A stretch of 54,731 nucleotides of DNA from Candidatus Endomicrobiellum siamense (GTDB taxonomy: Bacteria; Elusimicrobiota; Endomicrobiia; Endomicrobiales; Endomicrobiaceae), in assembly GCA_031268145.1 (NCBI GenBank), contig JAIRXS010000011.1:1-54731 (forward strand), written 5' to 3'. The translations under genes and the position numbers were made by a program. This document shows positions 26,071-35,773 of this stretch, one piece after another. Position 1 is the stretch's first letter. Every line of letters begins with the position of its first letter. The notes beneath the pieces were generated by a model. That model was not told the DNA's origin, made no database searches, and saw nothing but the letters and a program-made list of their open reading frames with translations.

Positions 26071-27051
26071 GTGACTGAAAAAAAGAGAGTATTGTCTGGT
26101 ATGCGGCCTACAGGAAGACTTCATTTAGGACATTATTTTGGGGTTGTACAAAACTGGGTTAAAATGCAAGAAGAGTTTGAATGTTTTTATATGTCTTCTG
26201 ATTGGCATGCCTTAACTACAGATTATGCAGATACATCAAAAATAGATGAAAATACTTTTGAAATGGTTGCAGACTGGATTACAGCAGGTATAGATCCAAG
26301 GCAAGTTGTTATTTTTAAACAGTCTAGAGTTCCTTATCATAGTGAGCTGTTTTTAATTCTGTCTATGATAACGCCATTAGGATGGCTAGAGAGATGTCCA
26401 ACATATAAAGAACAAATACAAGAGATAAAAAATAAAGATCTTAACAATTATGGCTTTTTAGGGTACCCTGTCTTAATGGCAGCAGATATTTCACTTTATA
26501 AGGCAAATTTTGTTCCAGTAGGGCAAGATCAGCTTGCACACTTAGAGCTTACCAGAGAAATAGTTAGAAGATTTAATAATTTTTATGGTAATATTTTAAT
26601 TGAACCAAAAGAATATTTAGCAAAAGCGTCTAAGCTTGCAGGTTTAGATGGTAGAAAAATGTCAAAATCTTATGATAATTCCATTTTATTTGGCGAAGAA
26701 GATGATGTTTTAAAAGAAAAAGTTAGAAAGATGTTCACTGACCCGTTAAAAATAAAAAAAACCGATATTGGGCATCCAGAAGGCTGTGTTGTATTTTCTT
26801 TCCATAAAGTGTTTAATAAGGAATACATAAAAAGGCATGATGAATGTAAAGCAGGCTCAATCGGTTGTGTGTTATGCAAGAAACAATTAATGGAGCTGCT
26901 ATCAGAATTTATGAAACCTTTTACACGAAAGAGAAGGGAAATAATAACAGATAAAGCTTATTTGCAAAATGTAATTAGTGAAGGCAGTCAAAAAGCAATT
27001 GAAGTTGCCTATAAGACTATGTTTGAAATAAGGCAGGGATTAAAGTTTTGA
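26071..27051 (+). CDS. trpS: Tryptophanyl-tRNA synthetase
   Basis: A class I aminoacyl-tRNA synthetase that charges tRNA-Trp. The HIGH motif reads HLGH at 18-21 within GMRPTGRLHLGHYFG, and KMSKS is at about 196-200. The length of 326 aa is normal. The start is GTG 26071, ten bases after TTGAGAGG. It is the second gene in the operon that continues into scpA and scpB. Confidence 0.96.
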   Translation: MTEKKRVLSGMRPTGRLHLGHYFGVVQNWVKMQEEFECFYMSSDWHALTTDYADTSKIDENTFEMVADWITAGIDPRQVVIFKQSRVPYHSELFLILSMITPLGWLERCPTYKEQIQEIKNKDLNNYGFLGYPVLMAADISLYKANFVPVGQDQLAHLELTREIVRRFNNFYGNILIEPKEYLAKASKLAGLDGRKMSKSYDNSILFGEEDDVLKEKVRKMFTDPLKIKKTDIGHPEGCVVFSFHKVFNKEYIKRHDECKAGSIGCVLCKKQLMELLSEFMKPFTRKRREIITDKAYLQNVISEGSQKAIEVAYKTMFEIRQGLKF

Positions 27052-27069
27052 TTTGAAGGAATTTGATGA

Positions 27070-27933
27070 ATGGTTTATGATATACATTTAGATATGTTTG
27101 AAGGACCATTAGATCTTCTTTTGCATCTTATAAAGAAAGATGATCTTGAAATTAGTCAGATAAAAATAGCTGATATTACTACTGAATACCTTTCTTACAT
27201 AAATTTAATGCAAAATTTAAATATTGAAATAGCTGGTGAATTTATTGTAATGGCATCTACTCTTATGCAGATAAAAGTTAAATCTTTATTGCCATCTAAA
27301 AATGATTTACAAGAAGACGATGACGATTCACTAGAAGAGCAACTTAAAAACAGACTGTTAGAATATCAAAAATATAAAGAAGTTGGAAAACTTTTATCTT
27401 ATAAAGTAATGGAAAATGCTCAAGTTTATTATAGGCCTGCGCCTGTAATAAGTAAACAAGATTTCGTTTTAAACGCTACAATTTTTGATTTAATGAATTG
27501 TTTTCGGAAAGCTTTAGCTGCTTTGCCTGAAGATATAAAAGAAATTATGTATCAAGAGATTCCTATAGAGGTAAAAATTAGGGAAATTCTTGATGTTTTG
27601 GAAGGAAAATCATATATTGCTTTTACAGAGATACTAAAAAATCAGAATTCAAAAACTGCATTGATAGTTTGTTTTATGGCAGTGTTGGAATTGGTAAAAA
27701 ATAAACAGATTGTTGCTAAGCAATCTGAACTTTTTACAGAAATAAGAATTTATAGAGTTTATAAAGAAGATGAAGTGAGTTTAAAAGATATGGAAAATAT
27801 TTTAAACTTAGCAGGAGAAATAACATCTAAAAGCAGTACTGTTGTTAAAAATTCTAATTGCGCCACTATGCCTATTTTAAATAAAAGTTTTGAAGCTGAG
27901 AATATGCAAGGGGAAGAAGATGGAAACAGCTGA
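27070..27933 (+). CDS. scpA: Segregation and condensation protein A
   Basis: The kleisin subunit of the SMC-ScpAB chromosome condensation complex. The diagnostic N-terminus FEGPLDLLLHLIKKDDLEI is at 10-28, followed by EYLSYINLMQ and the conserved AGEFIVMASTLMQIKVKSLL. At 287 aa it is slightly long because of an acidic/serine tail. The scpB start lies inside its last codons, so the two are coupled. Confidence 0.93.
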   Translation: MVYDIHLDMFEGPLDLLLHLIKKDDLEISQIKIADITTEYLSYINLMQNLNIEIAGEFIVMASTLMQIKVKSLLPSKNDLQEDDDDSLEEQLKNRLLEYQKYKEVGKLLSYKVMENAQVYYRPAPVISKQDFVLNATIFDLMNCFRKALAALPEDIKEIMYQEIPIEVKIREILDVLEGKSYIAFTEILKNQNSKTALIVCFMAVLELVKNKQIVAKQSELFTEIRIYRVYKEDEVSLKDMENILNLAGEITSKSSTVVKNSNCATMPILNKSFEAENMQGEEDGNS

Positions 27934-28522
27934 GATCAAAAAAATTTTAGAAGCATTACTTTTTGCTTCAGAAAGACCTTTGAATTTTAAAGACTTTAAA
28001 GATATATTAAAATCTGATTGTCCTGATTCTTCTGTTGTAAAAGATATTTTAGATCAATTGCAAGAAGAATATACGAAGTTAGACAAACCTTATGAACTTA
28101 AGTTTGTTGCAGATGGGTGGACATTTGCTACAAGGTCAGAATATTCTATTTGGATAAAAAAACTATTAAAAGAAAAGATTGTTTTAAAGTTATCTCCATC
28201 TGCATTAGAGACACTTGCTATGGTTGCGTACAAGCAACCTATAACAAGGGCTGAAATTGATAAAATAAGAGGTGTTGAGTCTTCTGGTGTAATAGATACA
28301 CTTTTAGAAAGAAAACTTATAAAAATAGTTGGTAGAAAAGAAGCTTTAGGCAAACCTTTGTTTTATGGAACTACACAAGATTTTTTAAAACATTTTGGTT
28401 TAACGCATTTAAGTGAATTACCTCTTATTGAAGATATATCAAAAGATGTATCAGAGTCAGATTTACTATTTGATGTAGATACAAATTCTAGCATGCAAGA
28501 AAAGTCTTCTATTGATTCTTAA
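27920..28522 (+). CDS. scpB: Segregation and condensation protein B
   Basis: The winged-helix partner of ScpA in the SMC complex. The family start KILEALLFASERPL is at about 6-19 and the second winged helix carries LETLAMVAYKQPITRAEID and GRKEALGKPLFYGTT. I place the start at ATG 27920, preceded by AAGGGGAAGAAG, rather than the frame opening at 27890; this gives 200 aa and a 14-base overlap with scpA. Confidence 0.93.
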   Translation: METAEIKKILEALLFASERPLNFKDFKDILKSDCPDSSVVKDILDQLQEEYTKLDKPYELKFVADGWTFATRSEYSIWIKKLLKEKIVLKLSPSALETLAMVAYKQPITRAEIDKIRGVESSGVIDTLLERKLIKIVGRKEALGKPLFYGTTQDFLKHFGLTHLSELPLIEDISKDVSESDLLFDVDTNSSMQEKSSIDS

Positions 28523-28536
28523 ATTTTATATTTGAT

Positions 28537-28565
28537 TTACGTTGTTTTTATTATTAAAATATAAT
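28537..28565 (+). promoter_or_regulatory. Possible promoter for the kinase/FHA operon
   Basis: A perfect TATAAT at 28560-28565 stands 58 bases before the kinase ATG. The matching -35 position (28537-28542, TTACGT) is weak. The 101-base gap from scpB and the change of function suggest a separate transcription unit starts here. Confidence 0.4.
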
Positions 28566-28623
28566 ACAAAGTGTATGTATACAATAGTGTTTGAGTAAAA
28601 TTTAAGCAAAAGGTAAACGTCTA

Positions 28624-31600
28624 ATGCTTGATAATCAATCTCAAAAAAATCTTGATGTTAATTTTGTCATCAATAAGCAATATGTAAGTGTAAAAAAAAT
28701 TGGAGTTGGTGGTTTTGGTATTGTATGGCAAATCTATAATTTTAGTTTAAAAAACTATGTTGCTTGTAAAGAGCTTTTATCCCAGTTTTCTGAATTGAAA
28801 TTTGTAGAAATGTTTTATAAAGAGGCATTGATTGCTAAAAACATAGTGCATGCAAATATTGTAAGAGTGCAGCATTTTTGGAAAGGTAACAATGGCTCTT
28901 TTTATATTTTGATGGATTATGTAAATGGTACGGACCTAGAAAATCTTATAAAAAGATGTAATGAATATCAAATAAAGCTACCGTGGGAATTTTCTATTGT
29001 TATATGCATGAATGTGCTTAGAGCAATAGATTATATAAATCGTGTTGCAACTGATCCAGTTACAAGTAAGCCTTATGGGATAGTTTATCGCGATATTTCT
29101 CCAGGAAATATTCTAATTTCTTTTGAAGGTAGTATTAAGTTGAGTGATTTTGGTATTGCAAAAACTGCAGATGACTTAAATACTACTTTAAACCAATCAG
29201 TTGTTACTGGCAAATATGCTTATATGTCTCCTGAGCAAATAAAAGGGTCCAAAGATATAGACCACAGGTCTGACATATTTTCTACAGCTGTTATATTTTA
29301 CGAAATGCTCACAGGTAAACAGCTTTTTTCTGGCAATATTTCTGAAATAAAATCGTGCGTTTTAAATCAAGAATTTAATAAAAATATTTTAGATGGCTTA
29401 GATTTGCCTGCTGAGATTGGGGAAATTCTTTCAAAAGCTCTACAGATAGATAAAACTGAGCGTTATGAAAGAGCCATTGAGATGTATAGAGATTTAAGAC
29501 GAGTTTTAAAAGGCGTTGATGAAGAAGATATTATTTCAGATTTTTCGTCTTTTGTGTTAAAAGTGATGGAAAAAGAATTTAATAATTCTGTTGCATTGTC
29601 AAATATTGTTAAAACAATTGACGCTAATGCAGTAAATAATGATCCATCTATTATTAAAATTAATGCTTCAGATTTTATTGCAGGCCAAACAGAGATACAA
29701 ACTATGTCGCCAGAAACTAGACAAATTAGTAATGAAGATATTAAAGATGTAGGTAACAAATCTAAAGAATTTCAGTCACCATTTGAACCTAAGGGAAAAA
29801 CTATTTTTGAAGAAGTCGATGATTGGTTTAAAAGAAAAATAAGTAATTTAAAAAGTATTTTAGTAAAAACTTTAGTAAGTATTTTAGTGCTTTCCTTTGT
29901 TTTTTTAGTTTGTGATGTTTTCTTGCAAATTACACCAGCTGGCGAATATATTTATGCCAGAATTAATCCTTCAGATGTTGTAATTACCACGTTTCCTCAA
30001 GATGCAACAGTTTCAGTAAAAACTAAAGAAGGGGAAGTTGTTATTGAAAATGAAAGTTCACGAAAGCCTATTGCTTTAAGAAAGATTCATCCTAATTCAT
30101 ATGTTGTTACCGCTACTAAGCCTGGTTTTCTTCCGATACAGCGTATAATTACTATAGAGGGCAATTCTGGAAAAGGACAAGAAAAAATAGACCTTGTGTT
30201 TGATATTGGCTTAAGAGTCGAATCCCATCCTAAAGACGCAGATGTTTATGTAGATGGAAATAAAGTTGGGGTTGCTCCATGTACAGTGCAACTTTCCGCT
30301 GGCGGAGCGCATACTTTAAGATTATCATTACCAGGTTTTTCTACTCTTGGTTCTGATGCAAAAGAATTTAAAGACGGTCAGTGTAATATAGACTTAACTA
30401 AGTCTAGTCAGGAAGAAATTTTCTCAGGTGTGGATAGAAATTTTTGGGATGTATTATTACAAGAGCAAGGAAATGATCAAATATTTACTATAGCAGGACA
30501 TTTTTATAAAAAAATTACTTTTACCACAAATCCAAAAAATATGATTTTGCAAATGTATGGTGAACCAAAACCTAGAGGGATTACTCCAATTGTTTTAAGA
30601 TTAAAAGAAGGCGATTATAAAATTAAATTTCTGGATCCTAATGGTAAGTATTCTGAAGTTGTAGAAGATATAAAAGTTTCTTCTTCTACTCCAGAACAAA
30701 TAGTTGTTGGCATGAATAAGTTGTTTACATTTAAGGTAAAAGCTAAAGACTCGTCAGTCTCTTTTAAAGCGAAATTAAAGATAGAGCGTAAATATTCTGT
30801 GATTGAAGATAATGACGCTGCACAATCAATTAATCAACAAGTGACATTGGAATCTAGTGTATTTAATCAACAGATAACTAACAATATTGCGGTAAGTACA
30901 GAAAGTGTTAATCATCAAGAAAAATTTAATAGTGTTTCTTCTTCTACAACTTCAATAGCTAGTAATATTTCTGAAAGTTCTGTAACTTTACAAACAAATG
31001 CACAGGAAAATGAAGTCGTTGCTCCATTGGAAAGTAATTCTCCTACTATTTTAAGTACAGAAAATAAAACAGAACAAGAAATAGAGGATTCAGAAAGTGA
31101 TAAATCTAATATAAAAGATATAAGTGCTAATAAAGCATTGTCTATAAATCTTCCTATTGATATATATAAATTTACTTTTTTTGCAGATGGCTTTGAGCCT
31201 TTTATCAAAGATGATGTAGATATTGAAAAAATAAATTCTATCAGCGTTGAGTTATCTCCTGCAAAAATTCCTTTGAAATTGAATCTTCGTATATAAATGC
31301 TAAAGGGCAGAGATTACCTGTTGAGAGTGCTGCTATTTGGATTGATGACATTTTATTGGGTGAAACTAACATTGAAGGAGAATGGGAATATAAAGTTGTA
31401 AAGAGTAAAACAATAAAAGGAAAAATTGTAGCAAAAGGATTTATAACGCAAAATTTTAATGTTTCTCCAATAATTGGTAGTGATAATATTAAAAAGATAA
31501 CTTTGATTTCAAAAACATCTTTGCCTATTGATGAAGATGGTGCCTCTATAAGTAAGACAAGAGTTAAAACTACAAAAGAAAATCTGACAAGAGAACAGGG

Positions 31601-31760
31601 GAAAAAAGACAAAAGTTTAGATCAAAAAACAAATAAGATTACAACTAAAAAAGATGAAGAACAAATAATAGTCTGTTCGTATTGTGGTTATGCCAATGTA
31701 ATTCCAAAAGGTAGAAAGCTAAGGTTTTGTTTAAATTGTGCTAAACCTCTAAAATATTAA
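28624..31760 (+). pseudogene. Membrane Ser/Thr protein kinase with PEGA repeats, frameshifted near the 3' end
   Basis: Residues 20-300 form a complete Hanks-type kinase: G-loop GVGGFG near 27, Lys49 in VACKELL, catalytic Asp157 in YRDISPGN, Asp175 in DFG and activation segment MSPEQ. A transmembrane helix lies near 415-438. Beyond it are PEGA-type beta domains (about 445-520, 535-590, 635-690) and a Ser/Thr/Asn-rich stretch. The frame stops at 31296, but reading from 31275 in another frame continues as ESSYINAKGQRLPVESAA and ends at 31760 with a CxxC/CxxC zinc ribbon. A fourth T in CCTTTGAA (31270-31277) would restore one protein of about 1045 aa. The kinase domain should still be made as an 890-aa product, so activity may persist. 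Confidence 0.8.
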
Positions 31761-31789
31761 CTTTAATTATATATAACAAGGAGAATTTT

Positions 31790-33967
31790 ATGCCTTTGTT
31801 GTTGCTAAAGAAAAAAGAACAAATTTTAGGAGAATATATTTTAAAAAGAAAGAATAAAGTTTTTATTGGTAAAAAGAAAACGAATGATATTGTTATAAAT
31901 GACTCATTAGTTTCAGATAATCATTGTACTATAATTTTAAATAACAACAAGTATTATGTCAAAGACCAAAACACAATCTCTGGCATTAAAATTAATGGTA
32001 AAATTGTTACAGAACAAGAATTATCTGATGGAGATAATATTTCCGTAGGTTCTTATATATTAGAGTATTGGCAAAAGAATTCTGTCCCAAGCAGTAGATA
32101 TTATCTTTTAGGAGTTTATGGTAAATTTGAAGGTAACAAATACTGCATAAAAGATACAGAAACATTTATTGGCAGAGAAGTTTTTACTCCAAGAGGAATA
32201 GAAAACGATATAGTTTTGGCAGGAGACAATACAATTTCTAAGGGCCATGCGGTAATTTGTTTGAAAGATGGAAAATATTTTATAGAAGATACTGGTAGTA
32301 CTGGCGGAGTTGCTATTAATGGTTTAAAGATAGGCCAATTTGAAAATTTCGCTATACAAAGTGGTGATGAAATATCTATTGGAAGATCAATTTTTAGATT
32401 TGTAAATTCTAATAATGAAGATTATACTTTTCCAACAAAACAAAGAATGTTTTTACTGAAGATTATAAAACCTTTATCTATTAGTATTACAGTTTTAATT
32501 ATTGTGTTATCTTTGTCTTTATTTTTTATTTCAAATAGAATTCTTTCTATTATGAACTCTTCTGATGAGAAGCTAACATTAGAACTAGATACAAGTTTTA
32601 AGAAAGATATCCCTTTAAAACCTTTAGAAGAATATCATAAAACCCCTACCCCTGCAGTTGGGGATATTTTAAGCAATGGTAATAATTCTCTTATAACTCT
32701 TACTGGTTCTGGTTTTTTATATGGCTGGGATTTAAAAACTGGTAAAGAATTATGGAATCGTGTAGAGGTGTTAAATTCAGATATTGGTTCTCCAATGGTT
32801 ATTGATGTAAACAATGATGGAGTAAAAGATATTATTGTTTTATCAGCTAATTCTATGCTTTATGTATACGATGGACAAACTGCTAGTTTGATAAGGAAAG
32901 AAGTAATTGGCGGTGATATTGTTGGACTTACGCCGTTAGCAGGTGATTTAACTGGCAATGGTAAAATAGATGTGGTTATATGTTCTCAAGATGGTGCGAT
33001 TAGTTTTCTATATAATGTAGGTTATGACAAAGAGTATGAGAAGGTTATAGAATATGTTGATGGTCCTTTATATTCAACACCAGTTTTATGCAATAGAAAA
33101 AACAATGTTCCTTTCGTAGTTGTTGCAAATAATAAAGGTAAAATTTATTTTATAGACGGTAAATCTCGTGAAAAAAAGATGTTAGATTTGCTAGAAAAAA
33201 CAGGAAAAGAACATTCTATTGTAACAGCGCCAGCTGTTGGGCAGATAACCAAAAATGGTAGTGATGATATTGTAGTGGTAACAAATCACCCTCAATATGT
33301 TTCTGCAATTGATGTTGCTAATTTAAATGTTCTATGGACTTTTCAAGTTGACCATATTCCGCCTCAAGACTTATCATACACTGCAGCGCCTTTGATTTCT
33401 AACGGAAATGTATTTTTTGCTTCTGCTAATGGAAATGTGTATTCTTTAAAGGGTAAAACAACTTATCCCTCTGGAGAACTGTTGTCTACTTTAGCAATTC
33501 CTGATGCAAAAAGAATAATAGGTAGCCCATCTAAATATGATTTTGATAAGGATGGGTACGATGAATTTGTTGTTGGTACGGAAGATGGAAGGATAGTAGT
33601 TATTAAAAATAATATTAAAAGACAAGAACTTGAAATTCTTAGTGAAATAAAAGCTAGCAATGTGCCAATAACATCATCTCCTTTGATTGTTGATGCTTTT
33701 AGTTCTGGCAAACTAAATATTATATTTTCCAATGCGACTAATGCTTTACAGATTCTAAATACGAATTCAAAAGTTATGAAAGGTTTTTGTCCATGGCCTA
33801 TGTATCTAGGTAATGCAGCTCACACAAATCAAGAAACTCCTCAACCTAAAATGAGATATTATTTAATGTTTTATTCATCTATTTTACTTTTTGTTGGTTT
33901 TGTATCTTTTAAAACTTTTATATTAGTAAAGAAAAAGTTTAAAAGGATTAAGGTTAAATTCCTATGA
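31790..33967 (+). CDS. Membrane protein with two FHA domains and a beta-propeller
   Basis: A 725-aa protein. Two FHA domains occupy about 20-85 and 120-195; the second is canonical (IGRE, NDIVLAGDNTISKGHA, then GSTGGVAING), so it should bind phosphothreonine. A transmembrane helix is at about 227-250. Residues 280-675 contain repeated blades such as VIDVNNDGVKDIIVLSANS and DFDKDGYDEFVVGTEDGRIV, of the FG-GAP/PQQ-like propeller type. A second helix is near 690-713, with a basic tail. The FHA domains and the tail face the cytoplasm and the propeller the periplasm. The upstream kinase and downstream PP2C are the likely writer and eraser of its ligand. Confidence 0.85.
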   Translation: MPLLLLKKKEQILGEYILKRKNKVFIGKKKTNDIVINDSLVSDNHCTIILNNNKYYVKDQNTISGIKINGKIVTEQELSDGDNISVGSYILEYWQKNSVPSSRYYLLGVYGKFEGNKYCIKDTETFIGREVFTPRGIENDIVLAGDNTISKGHAVICLKDGKYFIEDTGSTGGVAINGLKIGQFENFAIQSGDEISIGRSIFRFVNSNNEDYTFPTKQRMFLLKIIKPLSISITVLIIVLSLSLFFISNRILSIMNSSDEKLTLELDTSFKKDIPLKPLEEYHKTPTPAVGDILSNGNNSLITLTGSGFLYGWDLKTGKELWNRVEVLNSDIGSPMVIDVNNDGVKDIIVLSANSMLYVYDGQTASLIRKEVIGGDIVGLTPLAGDLTGNGKIDVVICSQDGAISFLYNVGYDKEYEKVIEYVDGPLYSTPVLCNRKNNVPFVVVANNKGKIYFIDGKSREKKMLDLLEKTGKEHSIVTAPAVGQITKNGSDDIVVVTNHPQYVSAIDVANLNVLWTFQVDHIPPQDLSYTAAPLISNGNVFFASANGNVYSLKGKTTYPSGELLSTLAIPDAKRIIGSPSKYDFDKDGYDEFVVGTEDGRIVVIKNNIKRQELEILSEIKASNVPITSSPLIVDAFSSGKLNIIFSNATNALQILNTNSKVMKGFCPWPMYLGNAAHTNQETPQPKMRYYLMFYSSILLFVGFVSFKTFILVKKKFKRIKVKFL

Positions 33968-35391
33968 AAGTTTCATATTATGCTAAAACAGATATTGGTC
34001 TAGTAAGAACAGAAAACCAAGACTGTTATGGTATAGGTGATGATTTTTATTTAGTTTGTGACGGCATGGGTGGCGGTGTTGCAGGAGCATTTGCCAGCCA
34101 AATAGCAGTTGATATTATTCTCAAATTAAGTAAAACTATAAATAATGAGCAAGTAAGAGACATTATTGAAGACTTTTCAACAATAAACAATGCTATAGAT
34201 ATTGCTATCCCTATTGCCACAATCATGCTTGCAAATAGAATGCTATACAATCTGATTGTTAAATATCCAAAACTTGCAAGTATGGGGACGACAGTAGTAT
34301 TAGCTAAGGTTGACAAAGAATACAATGTAATAAATGTCTATCATGTAGGAGATAGTAGATTATACAGAGTTAGAGAAGGACATATAGAATTGCTTACTAA
34401 AGACCATTCTAAAATAAATGATTTATTAGATTCTAGAAAAATAACAAAAGAAGACATAAAATTTACAGAAAATCAAAATGTTATTACAAGAGCATTGGGA
34501 ATGGCGTCTAATATAAAAGTAGATTATAGACAGTATGATTATAAAATTGGCGATTTTTATATTATGTGCAGTGATGGTTTAAATGGTGAAATTGGCGATG
34601 AGGAAATTAATAATTTAGTTAATAAAAATAGTACAAATTTAGCTTTTGCTGTAAATGAGCTTATAGCAGCAGCAAATCGTGCAGGTGGAAGAGATAATAC
34701 TACTGTTATTATATTTACAATAGATGATGATGGTCAACCTGTTAAATTATTGAAAGATATTAAAGAAGAAGTTTTGTCATTTAGCGATGATGATTTACAA
34801 AAAAACTTGTATGAAGATAGAATTTTAAAAAAAGTATTAAGAAAATTAGGTATAAAAGTAAGAGTCCCGGAAAATTTTGTAAAGGAAAAAAAATTTACAA
34901 AACATATAGCTATCTCTTTGGTGGCATCTCTAGTATTATTAACTTTTTTTGTTTACTATTTTTTTTCTAAAAAAAGTGAAAATAAAACTTATGATGAACA
35001 GTCAGATAATATTTCAGGTGTAGTGTTAAACATAAGGCGCTTAAAAGAAAATAGACTAAAAGCTGTGCAGGAAACTAACAACTATTATGACAGGAAACAG
35101 TTACTGGAAGAAGCCAAGACTTATTATGAAAATTATTCCTTTATATTTGTTAATGCAGTTGTTTTTATTGAGGAAAAAAACGGATATAATAAATTTATTG
35201 CATTTTCTGGCAGCTATCCAATAAAAGTTTATTTGCCAATTGGAAAATATAAAATGTATTTGAAATATAAAGGGTTTAGTATGATTAACGATAATTTTGA
35301 GATTGTTAAGCAATTGGATTTTTCAGTAGATTTAGTCGGCGGGCTAAAAGAGAAAATAATTTTAATGGTTCCAAATACTTTAGGAGACTAG
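33964..35391 (+). CDS. PP2C-type Ser/Thr phosphatase with transmembrane segment
   Basis: Residues 1-255 form a PP2C domain with its metal-binding aspartates: RTENQD near 15-20, VCDGMGGG near 31-38, HVGDSR near 125-130, CSDGLNGE near 203 and GGRDNTTV near 241. A transmembrane helix lies at about 315-335, followed by a coiled segment and a beta-rich periplasmic domain (about 390-475) resembling a PEGA-like fold. It should remove phosphate groups placed by the upstream kinase. The ATG overlaps the previous stop as ATGA, so it is translationally coupled to the FHA protein. Confidence 0.9.
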   Translation: MKVSYYAKTDIGLVRTENQDCYGIGDDFYLVCDGMGGGVAGAFASQIAVDIILKLSKTINNEQVRDIIEDFSTINNAIDIAIPIATIMLANRMLYNLIVKYPKLASMGTTVVLAKVDKEYNVINVYHVGDSRLYRVREGHIELLTKDHSKINDLLDSRKITKEDIKFTENQNVITRALGMASNIKVDYRQYDYKIGDFYIMCSDGLNGEIGDEEINNLVNKNSTNLAFAVNELIAAANRAGGRDNTTVIIFTIDDDGQPVKLLKDIKEEVLSFSDDDLQKNLYEDRILKKVLRKLGIKVRVPENFVKEKKFTKHIAISLVASLVLLTFFVYYFFSKKSENKTYDEQSDNISGVVLNIRRLKENRLKAVQETNNYYDRKQLLEEAKTYYENYSFIFVNAVVFIEEKNGYNKFIAFSGSYPIKVYLPIGKYKMYLKYKGFSMINDNFEIVKQLDFSVDLVGGLKEKIILMVPNTLGD

Positions 35392-35395
35392 TTTT

Positions 35396-35773
35396 ATGCT
35401 TCAAAAGAAAATTTTAGTTGTTGATGATGATGTAGCTTTTATAGACTCTATAGAAATGTTTTTTTCTAGTGAGGGATTTAGTGTTGTAAAGTTAATAAAC
35501 CCAGATAATATTTTTGATGTGTTGGAAAGAGAAATTCCAGACTTAATTTTATTAGATGTGTACTTGCCTAAAACTAATGGTTTTGAGATTTTAAAGAATC
35601 TAAAATCTCACTACATGTTTTCAAGTATTCCAGTTATTATGATTACAGCAGATGTTACAGTTCATATAGATAAAGCATTTTCACAAGGAGCAGATGATTG
35701 TATTTTTAAGCCTGTAGATCCTCAAGCTCTTATAAAAAGGATATCAAAGGTATTACATGAAAAAATTATATAG
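35396..35773 (+). CDS. Single-domain response regulator
   Basis: A 125-aa receiver domain without an output domain. The acidic pocket is Asp10-Asp11, the phospho-acceptor is Asp54 in LILLDVYLP, Thr84 is the switch residue and Lys105 lies in FKPVDP. No histidine kinase is present in the window. Lying four bases after the PP2C gene and overlapping the next gene by 17 bases, it may link the kinase/phosphatase module to a two-component input or act as a protein-protein switch. Confidence 0.9.
   Translation: MLQKKILVVDDDVAFIDSIEMFFSSEGFSVVKLINPDNIFDVLEREIPDLILLDVYLPKTNGFEILKNLKSHYMFSSIPVIMITADVTVHIDKAFSQGADDCIFKPVDPQALIKRISKVLHEKII

Noticed and set aside
31241-31612. 123-codon open frame on the minus strand
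   Set aside because: It is antisense to the kinase tail, which continues in coding register after one frameshift; no ribosome site or family resemblance.
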